64,000 nucleotides of DNA from Elmis aenea. Lineage: Eukaryota; Arthropoda; Insecta; Coleoptera; Elmidae. A model generated the notes under the pieces. It saw only the letters and a list, made by a program, of their open reading frames with translations, was not told the origin of the DNA and ran no database searches. Where the stretch lies: the NCBI GenBank assembly GCA_947652605.1, contig OX393578.1, forward strand, positions 56,427,415 through 56,491,414. Direction: 5' to 3'. Made by a program: the position numbers and the translations under genes. Of this stretch, positions 12,499-25,330 are shown piece by piece. Numbering within the stretch: position 1 is the first letter of the stretch; each line of letters starts with the position of its first letter.

Positions 12499-15400
12499 TT
12501 AAACAACTTCTAACTGTATCAAAATTATCAAGTAAATAGCAGAAGATCCTATAATCTATAACAAAAAAAAAAACAATTTACTTTTCACAGCACAAATTTA
12601 ACTTTGTTTAAGAAATAATTGGCTTGTGATTAATTTTTTTTACGTTGTTTATAACATTTTAATAAAACATAGTTATCAAGGATTATGCATTTAAGCTTAC
12701 TTGTTTAAAGTAACATTGATAAGAAAGTGATTAGTCAAAATAATAAAATCAAAATGTTTTAAATGGACACAAGAAAAGTTATCTATTTTATTAGCAAATA
12801 AAGCTAGCATTATTTGTCAAAAAAAATATTTTAACACGTGGTTAAGCAATGCAGTCAAAGATGACGTTAAAGTATTATTAAAGGGTAAGTAAATTTTACC
12901 AACATGTGGTACAACTATAACAATGCTGTTGAAAATTATGTTTAAGAAGTTTTCAAAGGTAAGTGATATTTAATTTTTTTCTGAAATAGCTACAGATACT
13001 TACCGAATAAAATAATGCCATATCGATGTTGAAAAAACCAAACGCAGTGAATTTAATATCCCAATGCAAAGTTTGTTGAATAAAAGCTTTCACCTAATTA
13101 AAAAAAATTGTCTAGGTATAAAAGTTACATGATTTTTTTAATCACATGTGCCATACTTGTGAGTGATATTAAAAATAAAAGTCTTGTTAACAAACCTCAT
13201 GATACACACACACACAAGTATAGCAACCCAATTTTATTAGTGTACCTATTACAAAAAAATCACACGACTCGTAGCCTGAGAGTTATTTTGTTCCATACGC
13301 CATTTTGCGGCAAATTGACTTATCAAGATTAAGTTTAAAGTGTTCCCTATCCTTCAACATAACCAAAATTTGAATTCGTTACTTAATAACGAAGTTCTGA
13401 GTGTTAACTTTGTTCCATATCTATTAACCAAATTCATTGATTGGGATTATTCTTGCTTCTCCAAAAACCAAAGCGCTATTGCAAATTGTGTAAATGTTAA
13501 AAGAAATTGTTTTATTTTAAACCAACCAAAAGCTGCTTCATCTCTTTGTTTTAATAAAATACCTTGCATGCTAATTTAACGGATAATTTCCTCTAAGCAA
13601 CTACTTTGTTAAGTTTAAAAAAACATTTGATGAAGAATTTAGTTAAATAAGTTTGTGTAAAGAGTCTGCTAAGGGAACTATAAAAATATCAGGAACGTTT
13701 AATCTATCGAAAATACTAAACTGCTGGCATAAATTTAGTTTAACTAACCAAGAAAAATATACTGTCTATGTTAAAATATAAAGCTAGATGTTGATAAAGA
13801 CTTTCATAATACAATTCTGAAGTAGTTTTGTTTTAAGTTTTAAAGAATTAACTGCGTTGTTAAGTTCATATAATAATTTACTTGTTTACAATACTATTTT
13901 ACTTTTTATATCATTTTTTACAGTTCTTCATTAAGAGAAAGTTCAAATGTTCATGTTGAAGTTTTGTTTTAATTGTTCATAACTGCAAAAAAGCTAAACT
14001 TTCATCATCGCAAATTGGTTATCCCTATTAAAATCATTGTAATCTAAAGAAACTTAACTTTTTAACCAAATACTATAAAAATACCATGCACCTGGAACAA
14101 ACTAATTAAAAAAAAGTAATAACCAACTTAGTAGGCTGTTACATATCCATTTTGAAATTGGTAGTAACCCAAAATTTTAATAAAATTTCGTAATTTTGAA
14201 TTACCCAATCATTTAAGTAATGTATTAGTTTTAGGCTTGTTCAGAAAAATTAAACGCCTAAATATATATTTTTTTTTACAGAAACTTTAAAGTTAAAACG
14301 ATCTACTTGTGATATGGAACAAGATAACTCTTGGGCGACGAACAGTTTACAAATACACCAAACTTACTTCTGCAGATATTTCGTTATCAAATCGATTTTG
14401 AATATCGTGTAAAATTATTCCTGTGGATTTGCCCTGCACAAAACAAAAATATTATAGCGAATCTATGCTCCTCAAAGTAGTGGACAAACAAAAGCCTTAT
14501 TAAAAAACTACACAAAACATCTTTATCACAGCACTCTTAACACAAACATTCAATTGATTCTTTCATACATTTAGCCATCAAAAAGCATACTTAAATTCAA
14601 CAACCGAAAAATAATGTTCATTTTAATAAAGGCTTTATAAAAACGTGCAATTTTTCTGAGTTTTATTTATACTTCTAGACGTGTACCAACAAAAAATAAC
14701 TTCGAGCGTACCTCATTTTCTGTTACTGTACACGCAAAGGTAAGAACAAGCAATTCCCATATTTTAGCCACACTCCAAACCATTGCAGTTGTGGTACTAT
14801 GAAGATCCACATTTTCCGAATGCACGAAGTACTTTGCCCAAGATTGACACCAAAAATAAGCATGCGTTGTCATGTTAACAAAATTAACTCCCAATATAAT
14901 AAGGAGTTGTATCGAGAAACACTTATTAATACGACGGAGTGCTATGCACAATTCTTCGTGAATCTCACGTATAATTTTAATCGTTTGTATTTTCTTGGTA
15001 GCTTCAGGATATTTGTCACAGTTCAATGTACCAATCGCGGAGTCTGAGAGGTCGCAAAGTTTTTTATTTATGCACGAATATCTTTGCTTAAGAAGGAGAA
15101 TAAAAGTAATAAACTGGCATTCGGTAAATTCAGCAATTAATAACGGTAGATAGCAAACAAAATAACAGCCTGTTGATAGAGTTAATTTTGGTTTGATTGA
15201 TATCATACAGTTTAATATTTCCGCCACCATATGTATGACCACGCCATATAGCGCAAAAACTGGAAAATCATTTAATTAATTTAAGAACGTACCAGGTGAA
15301 ACTAAGGCAGGGGTAGTGAACCTATAACACGCGTGCCACAACAAAATTTTATTGGCACGCGGGAGAAATAGTTGCTTTTCTAAAATTTTTGGAAAATTAT

Positions 15401-18400
15401 TACTTTTTTTAACAATGAATTAATAACACAAAATTATATTTATTCAAATAAAATACATGCATTTTGTTTCGAAACTATGCGAATTTTAAACAGGGTTACA
15501 AGTAATTAAACGAGATATTGCTTCTCATGCCTTCAAATATTTTCCAAATTAAAAATTTTTCATAGAAAATCCGACACGTCAAATAGAAATAAATCAAATT
15601 CAATTGACTGAAGATTTAACCACAGCTGTGGAATCAAAAATAGGTGAATTTTCTTCGCGCTTTTCTCAGTTTAAAAATTTCGAAGAAATTTTAAAATTCA
15701 TGATTTACCCAGACATAATCAAAGATGATTTGGAAATTTTTGAATGGCAAAAATAATAAAATTCAGAAATGCACTTGATTGATTTTCAATCAAGTGCACT
15801 TTGAAGGCAAAAATTCATTGACTTAAGGGAAAATTTAGAGTTTATTGAAAGGGAACGTTTGGAGGAAAAAATAAATAATAATGCTGACAGCTAAATTATT
15901 AATGCCTGGCAAACGATTCCAAAATAGTTCAAATCTTTGAAGAAATTAGCGTCGTGTATTTTAACTATATTTTCTTCCACATATGCATGTGAGTTACTGT
16001 TCTCACAAATGAATTTGATGAAAAATAAATTCAGAAATACATAACGGATGAATCTAGTTCAGCTAGCATTTTATTAAAAGTAACGAAATACCAACCTGAT
16101 ATTAAAAACTTAACAAAAATCACATTAAAAATTCATATTTTAATTGTTATTGTAGGTACCTACTTAATTAATGTTGTTTGAAAAGTAAACACATGCAATG
16201 TGCAGTGATTATTTTTGTCTAATTAATCTTTCTATTATTAAAATATTTAATATTGCTTTTAAAATTTAGTTATGTATCTTTAATTGTTGTGTATTTACAA
16301 ATTTCTATTAGTAGTCAATACAAAATATTAATTTAATACAAATATTGTAATATTTACTTTTCATCTCCTCACAACCAGTAATGTTTTTTTTTTCATTCAT
16401 TGCTTAAGTTACCTGGCACGCCAGCATTTCAAAATGTGGAAATTTTAAAAATTGGCAAGCGAACATACAAAGGTTCGCCACCCCAAAACTAAGAAATTGA
16501 TAGTTTTGAAGCAATTTTCTAGAAATAACCGTAACTTTTAAATTCAATTTGGTAAACCAAGAGGTAAGAACTGAATTAAACAAAAAAAAACTCAATATAA
16601 TCGTGTGTATTGATAAAAATAACTTAAATTAAAAATAGTGTATCTCCTTTTTTTTTTTGAAGGGTCTCTTGTAAAAATACTAGATCAATTTCGAAATTTT
16701 CCCTCTTCGTTAGAAGCAATTCTATTTATGTATTTCAATATTATTAAATAAAATTGTTACAAAGTCAAGAGCCTTAAAACAGGTCTAGCATTTCTACCAG
16801 GGATTCTTATTGTTAAAAAAAAAGTTAAGCGATTTTTAATTGAGTTCAACTGTGTCAACCTTAATTAACCTACACGTTATCCAAAGTTTTGTTTTTCTGT
16901 TTTGCAGATCGCTATCAAGCATATTGACCTTCGAATCTATTAAAGTAATTTGTGTCACTGTTTGGATTAACACATTTTGTTGAAGACAATTTAACAAAAC
17001 TATGGCAGCAGTTGTAACAATACTGGCGTAAAACTGAAAACTGTCTATGGTATTGGAAACTTTACTTGATAATTTTTCTGTTTCGTTTCGTTCTTTCGAG
17101 GCATAAGTGTAGAATCCTGAAAATTCACAATGAAAACGTTTACTCTGATGGCTTAACATAAAACTAATTTAATTACAAGGTTGGTTAAATTGAGGCAAAA
17201 ATGCGAAATTTGCATTCAAATTTGATCCAGCTTTTTTTTACAAAATATACAATTAACTATCTTTTATGAAATCAATGTTGCCTTAAAAACCAAAACTACC
17301 ACAATTTCACCAAAAATTAAAATCAGTGAAGAATATTTTTACAGTGACTGTACTAACTTTATGCAAATCAGGACTAATGTTATTAAAAACAATAATATAT
17401 TATAACAAAGTATTATAAAAATTAGTCCTACACCTAACAATAGAAGGACTCATGACTAAATAAATAAAAATTATAAAAATTAAATAAAAATGATTGTAGT
17501 ATACAAGGTTCTCGTTTTTCGAGGGCCACTATGGGGATCCCGTAAACGGTAAGAGTTACGACTTCGGTTAAATTAGGGCAAAGTTGTATATCCAGGTGCT
17601 TAATAATTTGACGCAAACAGAACTTATCTAGCTTTTTTAGTTTTTGAGATATAGGGGGAAAAGTAAAAAAGTGGATTTTTGTTTTTTGCCCATAACTTTT
17701 TCATTTGATGTCGAATTTCATTTCCGTAAAAACTTTTCCATGGCCACTTTTTACAAGGAATCAAAATTCCCAATTATATTTTCCATGCGACGTTTCGCTT
17801 TTTTTAAACGATCATAAGGTACATTTTTTATTATGGACGCTATATCTGATTTTAACAACAATTGTTTCAAAAGTGTTATACATTGTCGAATTCAGAATAA
17901 AATGCTTTACAAATTGGCGCTGACAAGACATATTAATTGAATTTTCATTGCATGAATAAACTTATAATGAAATACATTACATAAATTACTTATATTATAT
18001 AATTTACTCATCATTTTTTTAAATTACTGTCTTATCAAACATCAATTCAATAAAACACATCAGACAAATTCACAAAGTGGTCTAAGTATTTTTGGAGTAA
18101 TTAAAAATGGCGATTCGTTAAAGTCTGTGCGAATTTATTTATACTCATTGTCAGAAAATTTAAGTTCAAGCAAAAAATAGTTGTATGGAGCACAGTTAAA
18201 TGTGCTAAAATTTTAGACCAACGACAACATTGCCCAAAAGGTAGGTACAAATACAGTCTTAAACTATACTAACTAAAGTCATATCTTATAATTTTAAAGT
18301 AATTACTTTACAATTTCCATTATAATTTACTTCAAACTAGCAAAAATTAAAAATTATTACCAATAAAAGCTACCACCAGCGACGCGCTATACCCAACACC

Positions 18401-18562
18401 TGCTCTTGAAAATTTATATTGCATCTTATTCCCATTAGAACATAATTTATAGGGCGCCAACCCTATCAATTTAGCAGTTATATACAACGGCATCAAAGTA
18501 TCATAAAGCTGATTGTTCAAATCGAACTTGCGTTGACCCATCTTCAAAGCCAGTTTACCCAT
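12499..18562 (-). CDS. gustatory receptor 1 (7-TM insect chemoreceptor), six exons, complete
   Basis: Insect gustatory receptors are seven-helix ligand-gated channels of gustatory neuron membranes. Exons in transcript order: 18562-18361, 17116-16874, 15259-14712, 14433-14368, 13093-13004, 12555-12499. Every junction is GT-AG and phases match (1, 1, 0, 0, 0), giving 401 aa with no internal stop. Exon 1 carries LIGLAPYKL after a Tyr-rich start, the usual receptor N-terminus. Exon 3 has the long hydrophobic helices. Exon 5 reads KFTAFGFFNID, the conserved segment before the last helix. Exon 6 ends IYLIILIQLEVV, a weakened form of the family's TYhhhhhQF signature (Thr to Ile, Phe to Leu). The start is the first in-frame ATG. 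Introns 1 and 2 hold transposons. The nearest relative in the window is the receptor at 40,191-44,469. The ligand cannot be predicted. I am confident of the family and structure; the fit to beetle receptors is from memory. Confidence 0.9.
15307..16485 (+). mobile_element. decayed hAT transposon in gustatory receptor 1 intron 2
   Basis: The ends are imperfect inverted repeats: GCAGGGGTAGTGAACC on the left, and the reverse complement of the right end begins TGGGGTGGCGAACC. They are flanked by a perfect 8-bp target duplication, AAACTAAG, at 15299-15306 and 16486-16493. Plus-strand translation of about 15,600-16,060 gives broken transposase C-terminus, including TYACESLFSQMNLMKN, the hAT dimerisation segment of the GTF2IRD2/ZBED-like group. 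In-frame stops show it is inactive. Confidence 0.88.
17427..17466 (+). mobile_element. second micro-insertion of a non-LTR 3' tail
   Basis: AGTCCTACACCTAACAATAG then AAGGACTCATGACTAAATAA, as at 2831. It is flanked by a direct repeat of about 13 bp (ATTATAAAAATTA at about 17,413 and 17,470). It lies in intron 1 of gustatory receptor 1. Confidence 0.75.
17504..17935 (+). mobile_element. half copy of the CAGGGTTCTCG palindromic element
   Basis: Closely similar to the left arm of the complete palindromic element at 52,887-54,391: it starts TATACAAGGTTCTCG and continues TTTTTCGAGGGCCACTATGG to a break near the middle of the arm. It lacks the inverted second arm. It sits in intron 1 of gustatory receptor 1. 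Apparent open frames here are non-coding. Confidence 0.85.
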
Positions 18563-20385
18563 GACTGTCTTATTCGGCACTAAACAACAATTTCTCACAA
18601 CAAAATTACGTTAACAATCTCTTAATCTAACTCATCACTAACCTGACACACATCCAAAAACAATTTTGTCCCACGGTAAATCGAATATATAATTTAATCC
18701 TTATTTTAATTTGTTCATTTCGAAATGGTGACATCCATTTATGTGATGAATTATTAATAATATGTTTCGTTGCAGTAAAATAAATATTTAAACAAAATAC
18801 CTTGCATTTTTATTCTATTGTGTTATGCATTTCAATAAATCCTAGCAAATATTTAATAATTTTTTATCTTTACTTTAAATTGATTAAATTGAAAATCGAA
18901 AACATTCAATAACAACATTCGACTGCACTTTCATTAATACAAAAATAAATAATTATTGCTTTCAAATACAACCCGTTACTTTATAAAACAAAATCAATAA
19001 TCACTTGTTACATAAAATATATACCCAATCTTATTGTATGACGATGTAATAAATTACCATTGTAAATCATTTTGGAGGTAAAATAATAACCAACTTCTAT
19101 TCAAAACGCAACAATTTTAAAAATTCCTCAACGAAAATGGCGCTAATGTCAAAAATTTCAGGCTACATTAGACTTGAGCTTCGAAAATGTTTAAATTCTT
19201 ATACAAGAATTACAAAATAACCAATATAGGCACATATACATTTAAACAATTGAGTGTGTCAATAAAAAATTTATGAATCAAGAAACGTACTTGATATCAA
19301 TTGAGTTATTTATCAATAAACAATCTCTTAAACGTTTGCAAGTGCCCTACACAAATTTATCAGTTTGTGTTTGCCTGTGTTTGGGTCCAGAAATGCACGC
19401 ACCGCTACTGATAACTTTTAGAAATTACTACAAGAAATGTTTGTGCGTGTACGCGTGTTCGTAACGTTAGAAACAGTACTATAGACTTGCAAAACATTAA
19501 CTACAAGTAAATAATGCAGAATAGCTAACCATAGTAAGTATCTAACAATTATAACGTTAAAAATTTGCATCAAAAAAATATTTAAGTGATATAAATGTTG
19601 AATAGCGAAAAATATTGGTTGTTTAATAAAAAATGGACTTCATTTTTGTTTTAAACATAAGGAAACATTTTTTTATTATTGTTAGGTAAGTTGTTTTTGA
19701 TCTTTCATTCTACAATTTTTCCTCTTGACGACAAACCTAACCTAATATATTTATGTAAATACAACTGTCGACTAATCCTAGAAAGCAACCTTTGAAACGC
19801 GCTCTTAACCAGTGGCGTAACTACAAATCCACAAATAGGGGGCACACGATTAGGTATTGTTTTAAAATTCGCACAATTGATTCGATTTTGTTTGTATAAT
19901 CGATCATTAATTCGCATATTCATATTTCTTACGTAGGCGTTTTTTTTTTACAATAAGAGGAAAAATATATAACATTACTTAATAAATGAATATTATTTCA
20001 TAGCGATGTAACATAAATTGACGTTAATTAATTTTTTCGTGCGATAATTAGCAAAAGCTGTTTAAGAACTAGACCCATAGTAGTGTTTTGTTTTAATCAG
20101 AGTTCCGACAGCCTATTTTAAATTTATGTTCGACAACAATTAACAACAAATTGTGAATTGTTAAATACCCATAAGGAACAAGCAAAAAATCAGTGTTAAA
20201 CAATGTTAATCTATAACCGAAAACATGCATGCTTCACTTGTTTTTATACACTTGATAACACGCGAACCTTGCGCAAAGCGCCAAGCAGGTTTACGGTAAA
20301 TTTGTTACATTTTTCCTAAATTACGACTGCACTCTGGAATTTTTTGAGTTTCAGCGTATATTTTTTTAACACACTATACATTTTG
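18563..20385. other. intergenic region upstream of gustatory receptor 1
   Basis: No convincing exon. A possible hAT terminus (CAGTGGCGTAACTACAAATC, about 19,812) is the only transposon signature seen and its partner was not found. The region separates the minus-strand receptor from the plus-strand hydrolase cluster, so it could hold divergent promoters; I could not pick one out. Confidence 0.4.
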
Positions 20386-21708
20386 TGTAGGGGAGATCGG
20401 GGTTAAAAGTAACACGGGTAGGTTGTAACAGTGCCTATAGTTTCTTTAATTTTTGTTGTAATATCGCCCTAAGCGCTTGTGCAATGTTAATTTACATCCA
20501 CCTCCCTACCTACATTGCTAGTTTTCATCTGTCATAGAGGTTAACTTTTTGCCAGCCAGAGTCACTATTTTCCGCCCAAAAGTTACTGCGTTGTCTCATC
20601 CGTCGAGTGACTTTTAGGCCATCTCTAAAAGAGGAACAAAAAAGTACCTACATTATTTTGTTTTAAATTTAATTGGCTATTGGTGGATGCAATACAATTT
20701 GACGTTAGAATCGTGGTTAATTGTGGATTCCCTGCTATTTGTTTTGTGTACACTTGAGGTCAAAAGTAACAAAGTGTTACAACCAACCCCAATTAATGTT
20801 TTCACTTGCAAATGTTCACTCTTAGCTTATAATTGGTGGTTTTCTTCATAGATGAGAACGTACAAAAGTTGTCGGAATAATTTTCCAATTTGTTTTATTT
20901 TCTTGTTTCACATTTTTGAATATTGGTAATCTTGGCAAACCTGGTACCTGCAGTCCCAAATTATTAAATTATAAAACTCGGTATATAATATCGGTTTAAT
21001 GATGAAAATGTATGTAAAGCTAAATAATTCCTTAAATAAAGCTTTTCAAGTTATAAAACCTATATAAATTTGTAAGGTCTGGTACTTTTGGTTTTCCAAC
21101 CAGCCGCCATTGTTTTTATTCCATTACCTTAATTTTTATAACTCATTTAAAAACAAAGCTTTAACGAACCCAACTTTACCTGACCCTCTTTTACTGATTT
21201 AATGAATGACGGTCAGTTTAAAGGGCGGTTAGATTTTTTTTCCAAGAAAACAAACAGTTATTATGATCCAGTGTTCATTTAATAATTTGGGACCGCCCTT
21301 ACCTGGTATGCCATACTGTTCACTTATCATTTTGTATTGTACCAAAGATATTTTTTTTTATTTTTTCATTTTGCTAAGGTGTATTTATGAATAAAATATT
21401 AATTTTGTTGATGAATACTAATATATTTACCCACTACTTATGAGCTGTGTAAATTCTTTTGCCGTTACAACTTACCCCAATCATTGTTACTTTTAGCCCC
21501 AACGTTGAGGTTGGAAGTAACAGCTGTCTTCTAGAGAACATTTTTTTTCTCACATTTGCTTTACGAAACACACGAAATAAATATCTTGGAAGCAAGACAA
21601 ATGTCCAATCTATCATTAAACCAATTTGGATGTAAAAAATTTGTAATACTCTATGAGAAATTAAATAAAAACAAAAAAATGTTACTTTTATCCCCGGTCT
21701 CCCCTACA
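20386..21708. mobile_element. non-autonomous DNA element with GGGGAGACCGGGG ends
   Basis: Begins TGTAGGGGAGATCGGGGTTA and ends with its inverse, ATCCCCGGTCTCCCCTACA; both ends continue with AAAAGTAAC / GTTACTTTT. About 1.3 kb with no transposase frame. No clear target duplication was seen, so the superfamily is unassigned. It ends about 40 bp before the splice acceptor in front of hydrolase 1, so it probably lies in that gene's 5' UTR intron. Partial copies occur at 23,554 and 34,839. Confidence 0.75.
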
Positions 21709-21764
21709 ACATGCGGTGCGAAAGTGTCATTATCATTATCACTTTTTTACAGATCGATATAATA

Positions 21765-22844
21765 ATGCTCTCACTGAAAAAATGCGTGTTAAATTCGAAA
21801 CTTAACCGGGCTTTAACGTCGCATTTGAGTAACTCAATTTCGACCTACGAAGAAGTTCGTGTACCAGTGCCATGGGGACATATCGCCGGGAAGTGGTGGG
21901 GCCCGCAAAATAAACGCCCCATTTTGGCCATCCACGGTTGGCAGGTACTGAATAAAAACCCCTAATAGAGTAGTTCAAATAATACTTGCAAATTTTTTCT
22001 TTAGGACAACGCGGGAAGTTTTGATCCGCTCATGGCGTATTTGCCCGAAAATGTTTCCGTTCTGGCAATCGACTTGCCTGGGCATGGATTCTCGTCCCAG
22101 CTACCCCCAGGATTTTTTTATCATTTCGCAAACTATTCGCTTTTTACGAAACGCATAATCGAGTACTTCAAATGGCCGAAAGTTTCGCTTCTGACCCATT
22201 CTCTCGGAACTCTCTCTTCCTACGTATACACAGTCATGTACCCAAACACAGTTGATTTTTTGATATGTTTGGATAGCTTCCAACCACTTACGGTATGGTC
22301 AAAATCGATCGAAGACATCGCCGACAGCTTAGACGCGTTTTTAAAATACGACGAAGTCAACAATAAAAAAGACGAACCGCCCAGCTACGATCTGGAATTA
22401 ATGCAGTACAAAATGCACCAGAGCCTGGGCAATTCCATATCAATGGAAGGTGCAAAGCACATCCTCAAACGGACGGTAGCGCCATCTACATCCGACGGCA
22501 CCAAATACTACTTCACGCGCGACACCAGACTTAAAATCCTGCCGTATTTTTTCTGGACGAAAGAGGAAGTAATCGAAACCGCTCCTAGAATAACGTGCCC
22601 TCTGCTCATCACCAAAGCAAGCGATAGTCCGTATTTTGACAACGAAAGGCTTTTTTACACCGCAATGGGTTTGACCAAGAAATCGAGCCAAGAATTACAA
22701 TACCACAAAGTTCCTGGAACCCATCATATGCACTTGAACAATCCTCAAGACCTGGAGGGTGTCTTAAACCCGTTTATTAAGAAGTATTATTTAGATAAGC
22801 AAGAGGAAGGTGGAGGCATCAAACCAGAAATGAAAATAAGTTGA
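21765..22844 (+). CDS. SERHL/kraken-like alpha/beta hydrolase 1
   Basis: Exons 21765-21944 and 22005-22844, joined in phase 0 after HGWQ, give 339 aa. The family (serine hydrolase-like proteins) has an alpha/beta fold; its physiological substrates are poorly known. Seen: VPVPWGHIAGKWWGP at about residue 32, the oxyanion-strand HGWQDN, LPGHG, a nucleophile elbow T-H-S-L-G with Ser126, and the histidine motif GTHHMHLNNP near residue 300. The first elbow residue is Thr where the four paralogues have Gly. The first about 27 residues are basic and Ser-rich without acids, ending ISTYEE, consistent with mitochondrial import (inference). An acceptor (TTTTTTACAG) lies 13 nt before the ATG, implying a spliced 5' UTR. 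AATAAA at 22974-22979 follows the stop. First of five tandem paralogues. Confidence 0.93.
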
Positions 22845-22984
22845 CGTTGAATAACTTTAGAAATCTATTAAACATTGTTGACATTTGTAGGTAGGATTAT
22901 TTAAAGTTTATTTATTGAAAAACTACGTTTTTTTAACTGTGATGTGATTTGTAAATGTGTACATTATTTTGCGAATAAACTGTT

Positions 22985-23553
22985 TTGTTTATTATTTATT
23001 TTATTACGTTTATTGCAAGCTCTTTATATGATATATGGACCAGTACTTTTAAACAAATCCTAAAAGTTTGTAAAATCACATATCATTCTGTTTTCCTTCA
23101 GATCTTGTACGAGTTAAGAGTCTGTATTTTTTTTTTTTTTCTAACGGAAGCGACAAAACTGCTTATAAATTGGAAAAACTCTTTAAATAAGGTATACATT
23201 TTCAATTCGACACAAAAAATTTTTTCATTGTAAACCAACAGTAACATAAAATTTACAAATCGTTTTGAAAAACTAATTTCATTTTGCAAATTTGTCCGAA
23301 CTGAGAATTCCCATGTTTTTAGAGCATTTGCGTGTCCAACAATTTTGGGCTTTAAAAATAATTATTTTAGTCATAATTTACAGCAGTTAGTAACCTCGAT
23401 TCTTATTTACCATTAGCAAAAATTCCTCAATGGAAATACCACAAAGACAAAATTGAAATATCTTAAATTATTTGCGTGATTAATTCATTAATATAAAACA
23501 AGTGTAAATAAAAATCTTTTTTTATGAAGAATTCCTTTGGAGAAACGCTATAG
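22985..23553. other. intergenic between hydrolases 1 and 2
   Basis: AT-rich with T and A runs. No exon, terminus or RNA gene recognised. Confidence 0.45.
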
Positions 23554-23680
23554 CGGAGACCGGGGATGAAAGTAACACGGGTAGGTTGTAACAGTGCCTA
23601 TAGTTTCTTTAATTTTTGTTATATATCGCCCTAAGCGCTTGTGCAATGTCATTTACATCCACCTCCCTACCTATACTATA
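23554..23680. mobile_element. 5' fragment of the GGGGAGACCGGGG element
   Basis: About 125 bp nearly identical to 20,391-20,515 (GGAGACCGGGGATGAAAGTA through CCACCTCCCTACCTA). It ends about 30 bp before the splice acceptor of hydrolase 2. Confidence 0.85.
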
Positions 23681-23750
23681 TATATAAATATATACTATAG
23701 AAATATAACTCTTACAGATTGTGTACATATCTCAACTGTCTTCTAATACT

Positions 23751-24826
23751 ATGTTAGCCTTGCAAAATTCGTTTTTACGTGGATTCGTTTTAAAATCGTC
23801 GTCGCTTCACAGCCGACTACTATCAACCTACGAAGAAGTTCGCATCCCGGTACCATGGGGTCACGTAGCTGGAAAATGGTGGGGCCCTCAAAATAAACGC
23901 CCCATTTTAGCGTTTCACGGGTGGCAGGTACATCCCACCCAAAAACAACAAAGAGACAAAAACTAAATGACACTTTTCTGCAGGATAACGCAGCCACCTT
24001 TGATCCTCTGGTTCGGTTTTTACCCGAAACGCTCCCGGTTCTAGCTATTGACCTTCCGGGCCACGGACTATCATCACAACTTCCGCCTGGATTCTATTAC
24101 CATTACATTAATTACGTCTTTTTGGCCAAGCGAATAGTGGACTTTTTCAAATGGCCGAAGGTGTCTCTGATGGGGCATTCCCTGGGCGGCATGATCAGTT
24201 TTACGTACTCCATGTTATATCCGCAAACTGTGGACTTCCTGATTTGTTTTGACAATTTTCAACCGTGCGTAAAAACACAAGCCGGTATCGACTACATGGC
24301 TTCGAGTATTGAAAACTGCTTAAAATTCGACGCGCTGAATTTGTTAGGAAAAGAACCACCAAGCGATGCCGTTGAAGTATTACAACAAAAAGTGCACCAG
24401 AGTATGGGAAGATCCATAGCGTTTGAACCGGCCCTCCATGTGGTGAAACGGAACATCGCCGCTTCCAGTTCTAACCCCGATAAATTTTATTTTACCCGCG
24501 ATCCGAGATTAAAACACATGCATTTCTTTTTCTGGAGAAAGGAGGATGTGCTCGAAGGCGCCCAAAGAGTAACGTGCCCCATGTTTTTGAGTAAAGCTAC
24601 AGACAGCCCTCACCTAGACGAAAAAGAGTTTTTCGACAAGGTCGCGAATGTCGTGAAAAACCACAGCAAAGATTTTCATTTTCATATGTTACCAGGAACG
24701 CACCATCTGCATTTGAACACGCCAGAAGTATTACAAGATTTAGTTAACGAATTTATTAAAAAGCATGATGTGGAAGATAGAAATACAGGAACGATAAACG
24801 ATGAAATCAAAATGAGACTGCAATAA
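23751..24826 (+). CDS. SERHL/kraken-like alpha/beta hydrolase 2
   Basis: Exons 23751-23927 and 23984-24826, phase 0 junction after HGWQ, 339 aa. It has the canonical elbow GHSLGG (Ser125) and GTHHLHLNTP near the C-terminus, so both nucleophile and histidine are present. The N-terminus is the best mitochondrial presequence of the cluster: basic, amphipathic-looking and ending SRLLST before YEEVRIPVPWG. The start is the first ATG after an acceptor (CTCTTACAG) 34 nt upstream. A longer frame from GTG at 23721 exists but is unlikely. AATAAA at 25052-25057. By eye it is closest to hydrolase 1 (both have LPPGF-Y and FFKWPK/YFKWPK). Substrate unknown. Confidence 0.93.
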
Positions 24827-25330
24827 ATATCAATATTTATCTCGTATTAAAATAGTTTAAGATATTGATTAATAGAGGATAATTATTATATTATGTTATG
24901 TAAGAGTTTATTTAAGTTAGGTGGTTTAAGTTTACCCGTATAGCCGTATATGTTTAAACAATCTTTTGGGAAAAACATTAATAAAAGAATATGACTTGCC
25001 GATAATTTGCCAAATACTGTTATATAAAAATAAATATATGTATATGCATTAAATAAACGCTGTTTCACAACTGAAAATTGCTTTAATTTTTTACGTAACA
25101 CTATCATCACCAGCTTGCAATATTTTTTGGTATCAATAAATATAAGGAAATTGCGTGTTTGAAACTTAAAGGAAATTGTTTTTAATTTTAAACAGGTTCA
25201 GAATTTATATTTAGCAACTTTTCTCTTGCAAAATTTTACCCAGTAATAAAGCCACATTTTAAAGAACACAATATTATTTTAAATCGTTAATTGGAATAAA
25301 GAATTAACTCCAAACAACACATCCTGTGGT
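24827..25330. other. 3' flank of hydrolase 2
   Basis: Probable 3' UTR to about 25,075, then AT-rich DNA with nothing recognised. Confidence 0.5.

Noticed and set aside
13108..13579. Two small plus-strand frames
   Set aside because: They lie within gustatory receptor 1 (intron 4) on the opposite strand, with no recognisable domain.
14368..18562. Gustatory receptor 1 as a truncated pseudogene lacking its C-terminus
   Set aside because: Two short downstream exons (13093-13004 and 12555-12499) were found with correct phases and the conserved C-terminal motif.
23721..23750. Upstream GTG start for hydrolase 2
   Set aside because: The ATG at 23751 follows a good splice acceptor and matches paralogue lengths; GTG initiation is unlikely in a nuclear insect gene.
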